This document shows, in pieces, positions 1 to 5,957 of a stretch of 8,782 bases of DNA; positions within the stretch are counted from its first letter, which is position 1, and every line of letters starts with the position of its first letter. The DNA lies in contig JAGVKY010000020.1 of the NCBI GenBank assembly GCA_020050175.1, positions 1-8,782 on the forward strand. The letters run 5' to 3'. This DNA comes from Parachlamydiales bacterium. GTDB taxonomy: Bacteria; Chlamydiota; Chlamydiia; Chlamydiales; JAJFMK01. Made by a program: the position numbers and the translations under genes. Under the pieces are notes generated by a model. It was given only the letters and a program-made list of their open reading frames with translations, was not told the DNA's origin and did not search any database.

Positions 1-42
1 AATTGGACAGAAAAGATTGGTTTTAATGGGCAAATGAGGTTG

Positions 43-92
43 TGCAAGAGGTCTAATGGTATAGATTCCCTGGATAAAACATCTCTCTTGCA
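43..92. repeat. 8-bp inverted repeat, TGCAAGAG / CTCTTGCA
   Basis: TGCAAGAG (43-50) is the exact reverse complement of CTCTTGCA (85-92), separated by 34 bases. The loop contains a second small hairpin, TCTA (52-55) against TAGA (62-65). There is no T-run directly after the right arm; the nearest T-rich stretch is CTTTTCTTTG at 101-110, so it is a poor intrinsic terminator. It could be a terminator of an upstream gene, a protein-binding site overlapping the possible -35 box of the tRNA gene, or chance. Confidence 0.4.
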
Positions 93-117
93 ACGATCGC
101 CTTTTCTTTGTTAATCT
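88..117 (+). promoter_or_regulatory. Possible promoter of tRNA-Leu
   Basis: A -35-like TTGCAA (88-93, 4 of 6 to TTGACA) is followed after 18 bases by TAATCT (112-117), preceded by TG at 109-110, giving an extended -10 arrangement. A start about 7 bases after the -10 would leave a leader of roughly 12 bases before the tRNA. The -10 hexamer itself is a weak match (3 of 6), so this is only a candidate, but it is the best one seen in the right place. Confidence 0.28.
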
Positions 118-135
118 CATCGGTCTTCCCAATAT

Positions 136-219
136 GCGAAAGTGGCGGAATTGGTATACGCGCTACTTTGAGGTGGTAGTGAGGGTTTCCTCGTGGGGGT
201 TCAAGTCCCCCCTTTCGCA
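136..219 (+). tRNA. tRNA-Leu, anticodon GAG
   Basis: This is a full class II tRNA cloverleaf. The acceptor stem GCGAAAG (136-142) pairs with CTTTCGC (212-218), and A219 is the discriminator base as expected for leucine. The anticodon stem CTACT (163-167) pairs with GGTAG (175-179) with one T-G wobble and holds a seven-base loop with anticodon GAG at 170-172, reading CUC/CUU. The long variable arm pairs GAGG (181-184) with CCTC (189-192). The T stem GGGGG (195-199) pairs with CCCCC (207-211) around loop TTCAAGT. The bases after the discriminator are CAT, so the CCA end is not encoded and must be added by CCA-adding enzyme. Confidence 0.97.
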
Positions 220-247
220 CATCTTCTTTTCCTGTTAGATTCTTTTT

Positions 248-1027
248 ATGCATTGCTTCGGCTGTTGTACAGCTACCTCATACGAACTCAAACCTCTCTT
301 CGACCATTTCAACAGGAAAGGGGGGGCTACTCAATACAAAGATGCTATCCATACCCGTTTTCGAGATGGCGATGTCTTTTTCTTTGCCTACGGGGTGATC
401 GTTTTTTGGGGCATTCGAAAAGAAGATGAGAAAGTCCTTACTGAAGAAGTTGAACCTTTTGAGATCGAGCCAAATGACGAGATCGAAACAGATCGCTTCA
501 CTTACTATGTTTCTGACGACCCAAAGGTGAAACAAGAAGAGATCGTCCTTCCCAATCAAAACACACTCACTCTTCTTGCCGTCTCTCACGCCCTTGCCCA
601 GTCGGTAAAACTCGATACGTTTGACCTTCGTCTGCGTAAAGCTGTCCGTTCAGTGGGAGAAATTCCGAAATCGTTGGCCAAAAAAGGGAGGATTCCCCTC
701 TCTCGTAAAGAAATTCGGAAAAAAATGGGGGAGCTCTTTATCGATCGAAGCAGTATCAACCTTCACCTCGACACTCTCGATACCCCCGAATTTTTCTACG
801 AACACCCCGAGCTTGAACCTCTCTACCAAACGGCCAGCCACTACCTAGAGCTTAAGCAAAGGATTGAAGTCCTTAATCAGCGCCTAGACGTTGTCCATAA
901 GTTCTTCGAGCTACTCAGCAATGAGCTTAACCACCAACACTCAAGCCGGCTCGAAATCACCATTATCATCTTGATCATGGTGGAAGTGATCCTCGTCCTT
1001 TTACGCGACGTCTTCCACTATATCTAA
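248..1027 (+). CDS. DUF155 / RMD1-YagE family membrane protein (RMND1 homologue)
   Basis: This 259-residue protein matches the COG1723 family, which includes yeast Rmd1 and human mitochondrial RMND1. Seen in the sequence: the N-terminal CTATSYELKPLF pattern (7-18); the core GDVFFFAYGVIVFWG (41-55); DRFTYYV (82-88); the family hallmark DTPEFFYEHPELEPLY (178-193); a heptad-like helix rich in E, L and R (about 199-226); and one C-terminal hydrophobic segment (about 235-252) ending in a short basic tail. It is therefore probably a tail-anchored inner-membrane protein facing the cytoplasm. RMND1 supports mitochondrial translation and ribosome tethering; the bacterial role is not established. The ATG at 248 is the first possible start after an in-frame TAG (236-238), and the protein aligns from there, but no Shine-Dalgarno is visible. 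It begins 28 bases after the tRNA, with no promoter between them. Confidence 0.9.
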   Translation: MHCFGCCTATSYELKPLFDHFNRKGGATQYKDAIHTRFRDGDVFFFAYGVIVFWGIRKEDEKVLTEEVEPFEIEPNDEIETDRFTYYVSDDPKVKQEEIVLPNQNTLTLLAVSHALAQSVKLDTFDLRLRKAVRSVGEIPKSLAKKGRIPLSRKEIRKKMGELFIDRSSINLHLDTLDTPEFFYEHPELEPLYQTASHYLELKQRIEVLNQRLDVVHKFFELLSNELNHQHSSRLEITIIILIMVEVILVLLRDVFHYI

Positions 1028-1060
1028 AAAATCAGGCTAGTTCCGGAAAATAACGGGACT
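1026..1060 (-). terminator. Candidate terminator of the minus-strand efflux operon
   Basis: AGTTCCG (1039-1045) and CGGGACT (1054-1060) form a seven-pair stem, with one T-G wobble, around an eight-base AT loop. Read on the minus strand, the hairpin is followed after seven bases by six T residues (complement of A1026-A1031). The T-run starts further from the stem than in a classic terminator and overlaps the end of the convergent DUF155 gene. It lies about 100 bases after the stop of the last permease gene, with nothing better between them. Confidence 0.35.
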
Positions 1061-1121
1061 TGAATTGACCAATGGTAAGATCAGCCTCAGTTAGCAGGGA
1101 AGCTGCGGATCTATTTTTCAT
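1032..1121 (-). CDS. Possible small ORF (29 aa) after the last permease gene
   Basis: An ATG at 1121-1119 opens a 29-codon frame ending in TGA at 1034-1032, lying entirely in the gap between the efflux operon and the convergent DUF155 gene. The peptide begins MKNRSAASLL and ends SRYFPELA. Its composition is protein-like (mixed charged and hydrophobic residues, ordinary codons). No clear ribosome binding site is seen, and the candidate operon terminator hairpin falls inside it. It could be a remnant of a decayed gene, a real microprotein, or a chance frame; I do not recognise the sequence. Confidence 0.2.
   Translation of the reverse strand: MKNRSAASLLTEADLTIGQFKSRYFPELA
1091..1118 (+). terminator. 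Candidate terminator after the DUF155 gene
   Basis: On the plus strand, GCAG (1094-1097) pairs with CTGC (1103-1106) around a five-base loop. After one mismatch, TT (1091-1092) pairs with GA (1108-1109), partly by wobble. The hairpin is followed by TATTTTT ending at 1118. It lies 64 bases beyond the DUF155 stop codon. The stem is short and imperfect, so this is a tentative rho-independent terminator. Confidence 0.3.
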
Positions 1122-1156
1122 TGTAGTTTTCCGAGATTCAGATTTGCTGTCACGAT

Positions 1157-2275
1157 TTAGTCGAGGCGGCGGCGAAAGAACCAGCCGGCGATGGGGAGAG
1201 CGATTAGGGCAATCAGGGCCATCTGCCAGAGATTGGTCACAACGATGTGGAAGGGCATCTCTTTTAAAAAAATACCCTTGGAGATAATGAGAAAGTAACG
1301 AAGGGGATTGAGATAGGTAACAAGTTGGAGCCAATGGGGCATGTTTTCGATCGGAGTGGCGAAACCAGACAGGAGGAGGGCTGGACTCATAAAGACAAAA
1401 GTGCCAAGGATCGCCTGTTGTTGGGTAGAACTGAGCGAAGAGATGAGCAGGCCAAACCCCACAATGGAGCTCACGAAGAGGAACATACTGAGGTAAAGTA
1501 GAAGGAGAGAGCCAGTAAAGGGGACCTGGAAGAGCAAAACCCCCACCGCTAAGATAATCGTCCCCTCCATCATGCCAATGATAATCCCAGGGATCGTCTT
1601 GCCGATGAGAATTTCAGTCGGAGTAATGGGTGAAACAAGCAATTGGTCAAAGGTCCCCACTTCTCTTTCTCTCGCCACAGAAAGGGCCGTCACAATCAGT
1701 CCCACAAGCATGGTGATCACACCGGTTAAAGATGGGACGTTATACCAATAGTAATAAAGATTGGGGTTGTACCAATAGTAGGGATTTACATGAGTTGCTT
1801 GAGTTGGGATTTTGTGCTGGGCTGAAAAATCGTCGTTAAATTGTTGAATAATCGTTGTCGCATATCCTGCAACTATCTGGGTAGAATTCGATTTCCTTCC
1901 ATCTAAAATAATCTGAACACTGGCTGGTTCTCGTCGATTAAGAAGGCGAGAAAATTGCTCATCGATAGAAACCACCATCACCCCATTTTGATTATTAATA
2001 TAAGGGGCAATTTCTTCGATACTTTGGAGATGAGTAATTGTTTTAAACGTAGGCGCTCCCATGAACCGTTGCACTAACTCAAATGATTCTCCCCCATTAT
2101 CACGGTTTAAAATCCCGATCGAGACATTTTGAACGTCAAGTGTTGCTGCAAAGGTAAAAATACAGAGTTGAACAATGGGAGGGATAATTAGAACGATACG
2201 GCTTTTTTTATCCCGCCAAACCGCTAAAAGCTCCTTGATCAACAAGGCTCTGATTCGATGCCATTTTTCGATCAT
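1157..2275 (-). CDS. ybhR: ABC-2 type permease, YbhR-like
   Basis: This 372-residue inner-membrane subunit has the ABC-2 exporter plan: a basic N-terminus (HRIRALLIKELLAVWRDKKS), a first membrane helix (about 27-44), a large periplasmic domain (about 48-180) and then five more helices (about 182-200, 223-247, 253-279, 286-305 and 347-366). Family landmarks are AREREVGTFDQLLVSPI (201-217), the coupling segment that meets the ATPase; LSGFATPIENMP (302-313); and NPLRYF (323-328). The end of the periplasmic domain is unusually rich in Tyr, Trp and Asn (166-179). The start ATG overlaps the stop of the preceding permease gene by one base (TAATG), with AAGAGG eight bases upstream, so translation is coupled. 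It probably forms a heterodimer with the other permease, driven by the double ATPase. It is the last gene of the operon. The R/S assignment is by gene order and could be reversed. Confidence 0.92.
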   Translation of the reverse strand: MIEKWHRIRALLIKELLAVWRDKKSRIVLIIPPIVQLCIFTFAATLDVQNVSIGILNRDNGGESFELVQRFMGAPTFKTITHLQSIEEIAPYINNQNGVMVVSIDEQFSRLLNRREPASVQIILDGRKSNSTQIVAGYATTIIQQFNDDFSAQHKIPTQATHVNPYYWYNPNLYYYWYNVPSLTGVITMLVGLIVTALSVAREREVGTFDQLLVSPITPTEILIGKTIPGIIIGMMEGTIILAVGVLLFQVPFTGSLLLLYLSMFLFVSSIVGFGLLISSLSSTQQQAILGTFVFMSPALLLSGFATPIENMPHWLQLVTYLNPLRYFLIISKGIFLKEMPFHIVVTNLWQMALIALIALPIAGWFFRRRLD

Positions 2276-3405
2276 TAATCAAGCCTCTTAACGCTACGAA
2301 AGAGGGTCAAACCAAAAAACAAAAGGCCAACCAAAAACATGGGGACTAAATTGTAGAGAATTAATGGCCAAACATTTCCGGCTAAAAAAAGAGTCTGCAC
2401 ACAGGAGACAAAGTACCTTGCTGGAATGAAAAGGGTGATCCATTGGATCACAAGGGGCATACTAGAAATTTCAAAGATAAATCCTGAGAGAATAAAGGCG
2501 GGCAAAAAAGAGGCGACAATAGCTGCTTGCGAGGCCACAAATTGGTTCTTCGAAACAGTCGAAATGAAAAGGCCAACTCCAAGGGCAGAAAAAAGGAAAA
2601 AAGAGGCTACAACACCAAGAAGTAAATAGGAGCCTCTGAAAGGCACCCCCAGAAAAGCAACAGATATAAAGACACAGATCGTTAAAGAAAACATCGCTAA
2701 AAAGAAATAGGGGATCAGTTTTCCAATTAAAATTTCTAAAATACTGATAGGGGTCGACATTAAGGCCTCCATTGTCCCCCTCTCCCATTCTCGCGCAACA
2801 ACAAGGGCGGTCAGAAGAGTGCCAATTAATGTCATGATAATTCCTAGAGAACCGGGAATTAAAAAATTACGACTCTCCAACTCTTCGTTAAACCAAAAGC
2901 GAGGCTGAACATTGACTAAATTCGGGGGAGCTTGCCCTCTCAAGGCTTGCTGTGTTTTCCATATCTGCCAAGCCCCGACGGCATAGTTCTGCACAAAATT
3001 GGCTGTATTAGGTTCGCTGCCATCTGCTATTACTTGCAGGGGGGCGCTATTGGCCTCCGGCCGTTTGTAAAATGCAGTAAAATAGGAAGGAATGACTACA
3101 AAACCTCTAAGACGTCCACTTGTGATGTCCTCTATGAAGGCGTTTTGATGGTGAGCGAACTTAACATCAAAGTAGGGAGAATTGGTAAAACTTTGGACCA
3201 ATGAATCAACATCAGCTGATGTATCTTCGACAACCATCCCTATCTGAAGATGATCGAGGTCAAGTGAGACTCCATAAGCATAAAGAAAAATCAAAAGAAG
3301 GGGCAAAAAAATGCTGATCAGAATGCTGCTAGGATCTCTAACAATCTGATAAAATTCTTTGACCATGAGAGCTTTGACTCTTCTGACCCTTCCACTTTTA
3401 TCCAC
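2275..3405 (-). CDS. ybhS: ABC-2 type permease, YbhS-like
   Basis: This 376-residue partner permease has the same fold: basic N-terminus (RVRRVKALMVKEFYQIVRD), helix about 27-45, periplasmic domain about 48-178 ending in the family pattern PRFWFNEELESRN (168-180), then helices about 182-204, 225-250, 258-282, 289-312 and 346-368. The cytoplasmic motif VAREWERGTMEALMSTPI (203-220) and LSGFIFEISSMP (306-317) match ABC-2 exporters. I take the GTG at 3405-3403 as the start because AAAGAGG sits six bases upstream. The next candidate, an ATG at codon 14, would cut off the basic pre-helix that the sister permease also has. The GTG overlaps the ATPase stop by eight bases. The protein ends in RLD, as does the downstream permease. 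Only about a quarter of positions look shared between the two by eye, so this is an old duplication rather than a recent one. Confidence 0.92.
   Translation of the reverse strand: MDKSGRVRRVKALMVKEFYQIVRDPSSILISIFLPLLLIFLYAYGVSLDLDHLQIGMVVEDTSADVDSLVQSFTNSPYFDVKFAHHQNAFIEDITSGRLRGFVVIPSYFTAFYKRPEANSAPLQVIADGSEPNTANFVQNYAVGAWQIWKTQQALRGQAPPNLVNVQPRFWFNEELESRNFLIPGSLGIIMTLIGTLLTALVVAREWERGTMEALMSTPISILEILIGKLIPYFFLAMFSLTICVFISVAFLGVPFRGSYLLLGVVASFFLFSALGVGLFISTVSKNQFVASQAAIVASFLPAFILSGFIFEISSMPLVIQWITLFIPARYFVSCVQTLFLAGNVWPLILYNLVPMFLVGLLFFGLTLFRSVKRLD
2284..2289 (-). promoter_or_regulatory. Ribosome binding site inside the ybhS-like 3' end
   Basis: AAGAGG on the minus strand, eight bases before the ATG of the last permease gene, lies within the final codons of the previous gene. 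The following CTT repeats the AAGAGGCTT word found at the preceding junction (3410-3417). Confidence 0.7.
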
Positions 3406-5098
3406 TTAAAGCCTCTTTGTGATTAGAGATATCATGCTCTTCAATGAGACGAATAAAGGCCTCCTCCATAGAGGGCGCATTAGCTATTTTTTTAAGTTCT
3501 TCCGGAGTTCCCATTTGGATCACTTCACTTTGGTAGATCAGAGCAATGCGATCGCAATTTTCGGCCTCATCCATAAAGTGAGTGGTGACCATGACTGTGA
3601 CCCCTTTTTCTACAAGGCCATTGATATGGTTCCAAAATTCTCGCCGCGTGATCGGATCGACACCCGATGTCGGTTCATCCAAAAAAAGGACTTTGGGATA
3701 ATGCATCACCGCGCAAGTGAGTGCCAATCTTTGCTTAAACCCTAGAGGCAATAAACCCGCAGAAACATTCAAGTAATCTTGTAGGTTAAAGACTTCGATC
3801 ATCTCATCAATCGCCTCTTTCCTTTTTTTTCCCCATAGACTGTAAATGCCGGAAAAAAACTCCAGATTCTGTTGAACACTCAAATCGCCATAGAGAGAAA
3901 ATTTTTGTGCCATGTACCCGATTTGGCTTCTTGCACGTCCTGGGGCTTTTTGCAAGTCATAGCCATTTACAAAACCCTCCCCCGATGAGGGTTTGGTTAA
4001 GCCGCACATCATCTTAAAAGTCGTCGATTTACCAGCTCCATTAGGGCCTAAGAGGCCAAAAATTTCCCCTTTTTTTATCTTTAAGGAGATGGCATCCACG
4101 GCGGTAAAATTGCCATATCGTTTCGTAAGTTTATCTGCCACAATAATGGGATCTTCCCCTGAGGTGATCGGGGGTGTTTTTTCCGCTAAAAGCGAAGTGC
4201 CGCCGGGTCCACCCCCTAAGATGTCCATAAAGGCATCTTCAAACCTAGGAGGTGTCGGGATCATGGGATAAGGAAGGGCTTGGCCATCCTTTAGAAGAAG
4301 TCGAACATCATCTCCTTGAATTAACCCATCCATGACATCTTTTTCATTCAGGGCTTTCGACAAAAATGCTCTTCGACTCCCCTCGATGTTGCTGACTTTG
4401 AAAGTTCGTCCTTCGACCCGCTTTGTCAACTCTTTCGGCGTTCCATTAAAAAGGAGTTCCCCTTCATTCAAAAGAAGGACACTTTCACATTTTTCTGCTT
4501 CGTCTAAATAAGCTGTGCTCCATACAACTGAAATCCCTTCTTGCAAAAGATCTTGGACCATTTTCCAGAGCTCGCGGCGAGAAATTGGATCCACTCCCAC
4601 ACTCGGTTCATCCAATAGAAGAAGTTTTGGTTTTTTAAGAAGCGTACAAGCAAGACCAAGCTTCTGTTTCATCCCTCCAGAAAGGGCTCCAGCTAAGCGA
4701 TTTTTAAAAGGGGCAAGTTGCGTGAAGTTGAGAAGATTTTCAAATGTCTCCTGCCTCTCTTCCCCTAAAACGCCTTTTAAATCGGCATAGAGGACCAGGT
4801 TTTGCTGAACCGTTAGATCCTCGTATAACCCAAAACGTTGCGGCATATAGCCAATATAAAACGGGATCTCATCTGCTTCTTTGATCGTATCAAAACCAAA
4901 AACCGTGATATGCCCTTGGGTTGGTTTTAAAAGGCCGGCCATCAGCCGAATCAACGTTGTTTTGCCGGCACCGTCAGGGCCAGCCAACCCAACCATTTGA
5001 CCCTTAGGAATGAATGCATTGATATTTTCAAGAGCAGCTTTTTCTTCTTTTTCAAACCGTTTGGTGACGTTTTGAATGGAGACAGCGTTCTCATCCAT
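3398..5098 (-). CDS. ybhF: Fused double ABC ATPase, YbhF-like
   Basis: This 566-residue cytoplasmic motor has two nucleotide-binding domains in one chain, joined by a linker (about 215-315) with a GGGPGG stretch at 295-300. Domain 1: Walker A GPDGAGKTT (40-48), Q-loop Q87, signature LSGGM (139-143), Walker B with DEP (163-165), D-loop SVGVD, and a switch region STAYLDEAE where the usual His is Ala196. Domain 2: Walker A GPNGAGKST (351-359), Q398, signature replaced by LPLGF (450-454), Walker B DEP (474-476), and His507 present. Length and pattern fit YbhF (about 580 residues) and not RbbA, which carries a fused membrane domain. The start is the ATG at 5098, overlapping the adaptor stop by eight bases; a TTG 15 codons earlier would lie deep in the adaptor gene. 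The ribosome site is weak (AGAAAG), so coupling to upstream translation is likely. Confidence 0.95.
   Translation of the reverse strand: MDENAVSIQNVTKRFEKEEKAALENINAFIPKGQMVGLAGPDGAGKTTLIRLMAGLLKPTQGHITVFGFDTIKEADEIPFYIGYMPQRFGLYEDLTVQQNLVLYADLKGVLGEERQETFENLLNFTQLAPFKNRLAGALSGGMKQKLGLACTLLKKPKLLLLDEPSVGVDPISRRELWKMVQDLLQEGISVVWSTAYLDEAEKCESVLLLNEGELLFNGTPKELTKRVEGRTFKVSNIEGSRRAFLSKALNEKDVMDGLIQGDDVRLLLKDGQALPYPMIPTPPRFEDAFMDILGGGPGGTSLLAEKTPPITSGEDPIIVADKLTKRYGNFTAVDAISLKIKKGEIFGLLGPNGAGKSTTFKMMCGLTKPSSGEGFVNGYDLQKAPGRARSQIGYMAQKFSLYGDLSVQQNLEFFSGIYSLWGKKRKEAIDEMIEVFNLQDYLNVSAGLLPLGFKQRLALTCAVMHYPKVLFLDEPTSGVDPITRREFWNHINGLVEKGVTVMVTTHFMDEAENCDRIALIYQSEVIQMGTPEELKKIANAPSMEEAFIRLIEEHDISNHKEALSG
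3412..3418 (-). promoter_or_regulatory. Ribosome binding site that fixes the GTG start of the first permease
   Basis: AAAGAGG on the minus strand lies six bases before GTG 3405-3403, inside the end of the ATPase gene. It supports the GTG start over the downstream ATG at 3366-3364. Confidence 0.75.
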
Positions 5099-5957
5099 CA
5101 CTTTCTGGTTTTTCTTCAGAGTTATTTTTTGCTCTAAGATCAAGTCTGACGGTGACGGGCATCCCCTGTTTTAAGTACCAGTTAGGATTATCAACATACA
5201 CACGGATCCGATAGACAAGATCTGTTCGAAGTTGTGTTGTCTCGACTGTTTTGGGAGTAAATTCAGCAACTGGCGAAATAAAGCCAATTCTTCCATGGAA
5301 AACACCTAGGGCCTTCGAATCGGTAAAAACTTCTGCTGGCATTCCAGGATAAATTTTCCCTAGATCTGGCTCGGTTACAAAAGCGCGGATCCAAACAGGG
5401 GAGATAATATTTAAGGTAAAAACAGGATCTGCCACATTACATACAGTGCCAGGTTCACGTACTCTTGTTAGGATTATTCCATCTGTTGGGCAACGGATAA
5501 TGGTGTCGTTCAAATTCTTTAAAGCCACTCCTAATGAGGCCTCTGCCTGTTTGAGATTGGCAAGCAAAACATCTCTATTAGTCTCAGTTTGTTGCAAATC
5601 TTCTTCTGAAACCCCTCCATCGCCAATCAGCTCTTGGCGTCTTTTAAAAAGATTTTCTGCATTCAATAAAGAGGCTTTTGTCGATAGGATGGTCGCTTCT
5701 GCCTCCTTGTATTGATCTAGATAGGGTTGCTGTTGCTGCATCGCCATCACAGCCCCTTCAGAGACAAAGTCCCCCTCTTCAAAGAAAAGGCTTTCGAGAA
5801 TGCCTCCTACTCTAAAACCTAGATCGACTTGTCGAACATCGACGTTGCCGTACAGAACTAAGAAGTCTTCGTTCTTTCGATCTCGGTAATGGAAATAGAC
5901 AAAAATCGCTGCAGCAATCAAGGCGGCTATTAGAAGGACAAAACCTATTCTTCGCAT
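5091..5957 (-). CDS. ybhG: HlyD-family periplasmic adaptor, YbhG-like
   Basis: This 288-residue membrane fusion protein has one N-terminal anchor helix (about 3-22). The first half of a lipoyl (biotinyl-like) domain, about 36-72, contains YGNVDVRQVDLGFRVGG (36-52), closely resembling YbhG as I recall it. An alpha-helical hairpin (about 80-150, with the turn near GDGGVSEED 112-120) is followed by the second lipoyl half, IRCPTDGIILTRVREPGTV (154-172), and then a beta-barrel with VWIRAFVTEPDLGKIYPG (188-205) and the family end pattern WYLKQGMPVTVRL (260-272). Role: it bridges the permeases and ATPase to the outer-membrane channel. The ATG at 5957 is preferred over a TTG two codons earlier because AGGGGGGAG is six bases upstream of it. 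The gene overlaps the preceding channel gene by 13 bases. Two cysteines (156 and 173) stand at positions usually non-cysteine in this family. Confidence 0.94.
   Translation of the reverse strand: MRRIGFVLLIAALIAAAIFVYFHYRDRKNEDFLVLYGNVDVRQVDLGFRVGGILESLFFEEGDFVSEGAVMAMQQQQPYLDQYKEAEATILSTKASLLNAENLFKRRQELIGDGGVSEEDLQQTETNRDVLLANLKQAEASLGVALKNLNDTIIRCPTDGIILTRVREPGTVCNVADPVFTLNIISPVWIRAFVTEPDLGKIYPGMPAEVFTDSKALGVFHGRIGFISPVAEFTPKTVETTQLRTDLVYRIRVYVDNPNWYLKQGMPVTVRLDLRAKNNSEEKPESDG

Larger units (their letters stand above)
1..135. other. Left-edge stretch with no firm gene
   Basis: No gene can be assigned with confidence. On the plus strand, one frame is open from base 1 to a TAA at 112-114 (37 codons), and two shorter frames end at 24-26 (TAA) and 35-37 (TGA); any of them could be the tail of an upstream gene. 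On the minus strand, an ATG at 120-118 opens a frame that runs off the left edge (40 codons, rich in basic residues), with a GGGAAG stretch just upstream. None of these gives a recognisable protein motif. The stretch also holds an inverted repeat (43-92) and a possible tRNA promoter (88-117), listed separately. Confidence 0.4.

Noticed and set aside
43..92. A second tRNA-like fold upstream of tRNA-Leu.
   Set aside because: Only an eight-pair stem is present over 50 bases; there is no T arm, anticodon arm or conserved TTC pattern.
53..253. Minus-strand frame of 66 codons across the tRNA.
   Set aside because: It is the antisense of tRNA-Leu and its flanks; its peptide (GGLEPPRG and similar) is the usual artefact of translating a tRNA backwards.
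2426..4790. Several plus-strand frames of 67 to 108 codons opposite the ATPase and permease genes.
   Set aside because: They lie entirely within well-supported minus-strand genes, give no recognisable motif and have odd composition; they are shadows.
3398..5143. TTG at 5143 as start of the ATPase gene (15 extra residues).
   Set aside because: The extension MILEQKITLKKNQKV lies entirely inside the adaptor gene, adds nothing conserved, and the ATG at 5098 starts right at the expected domain boundary.
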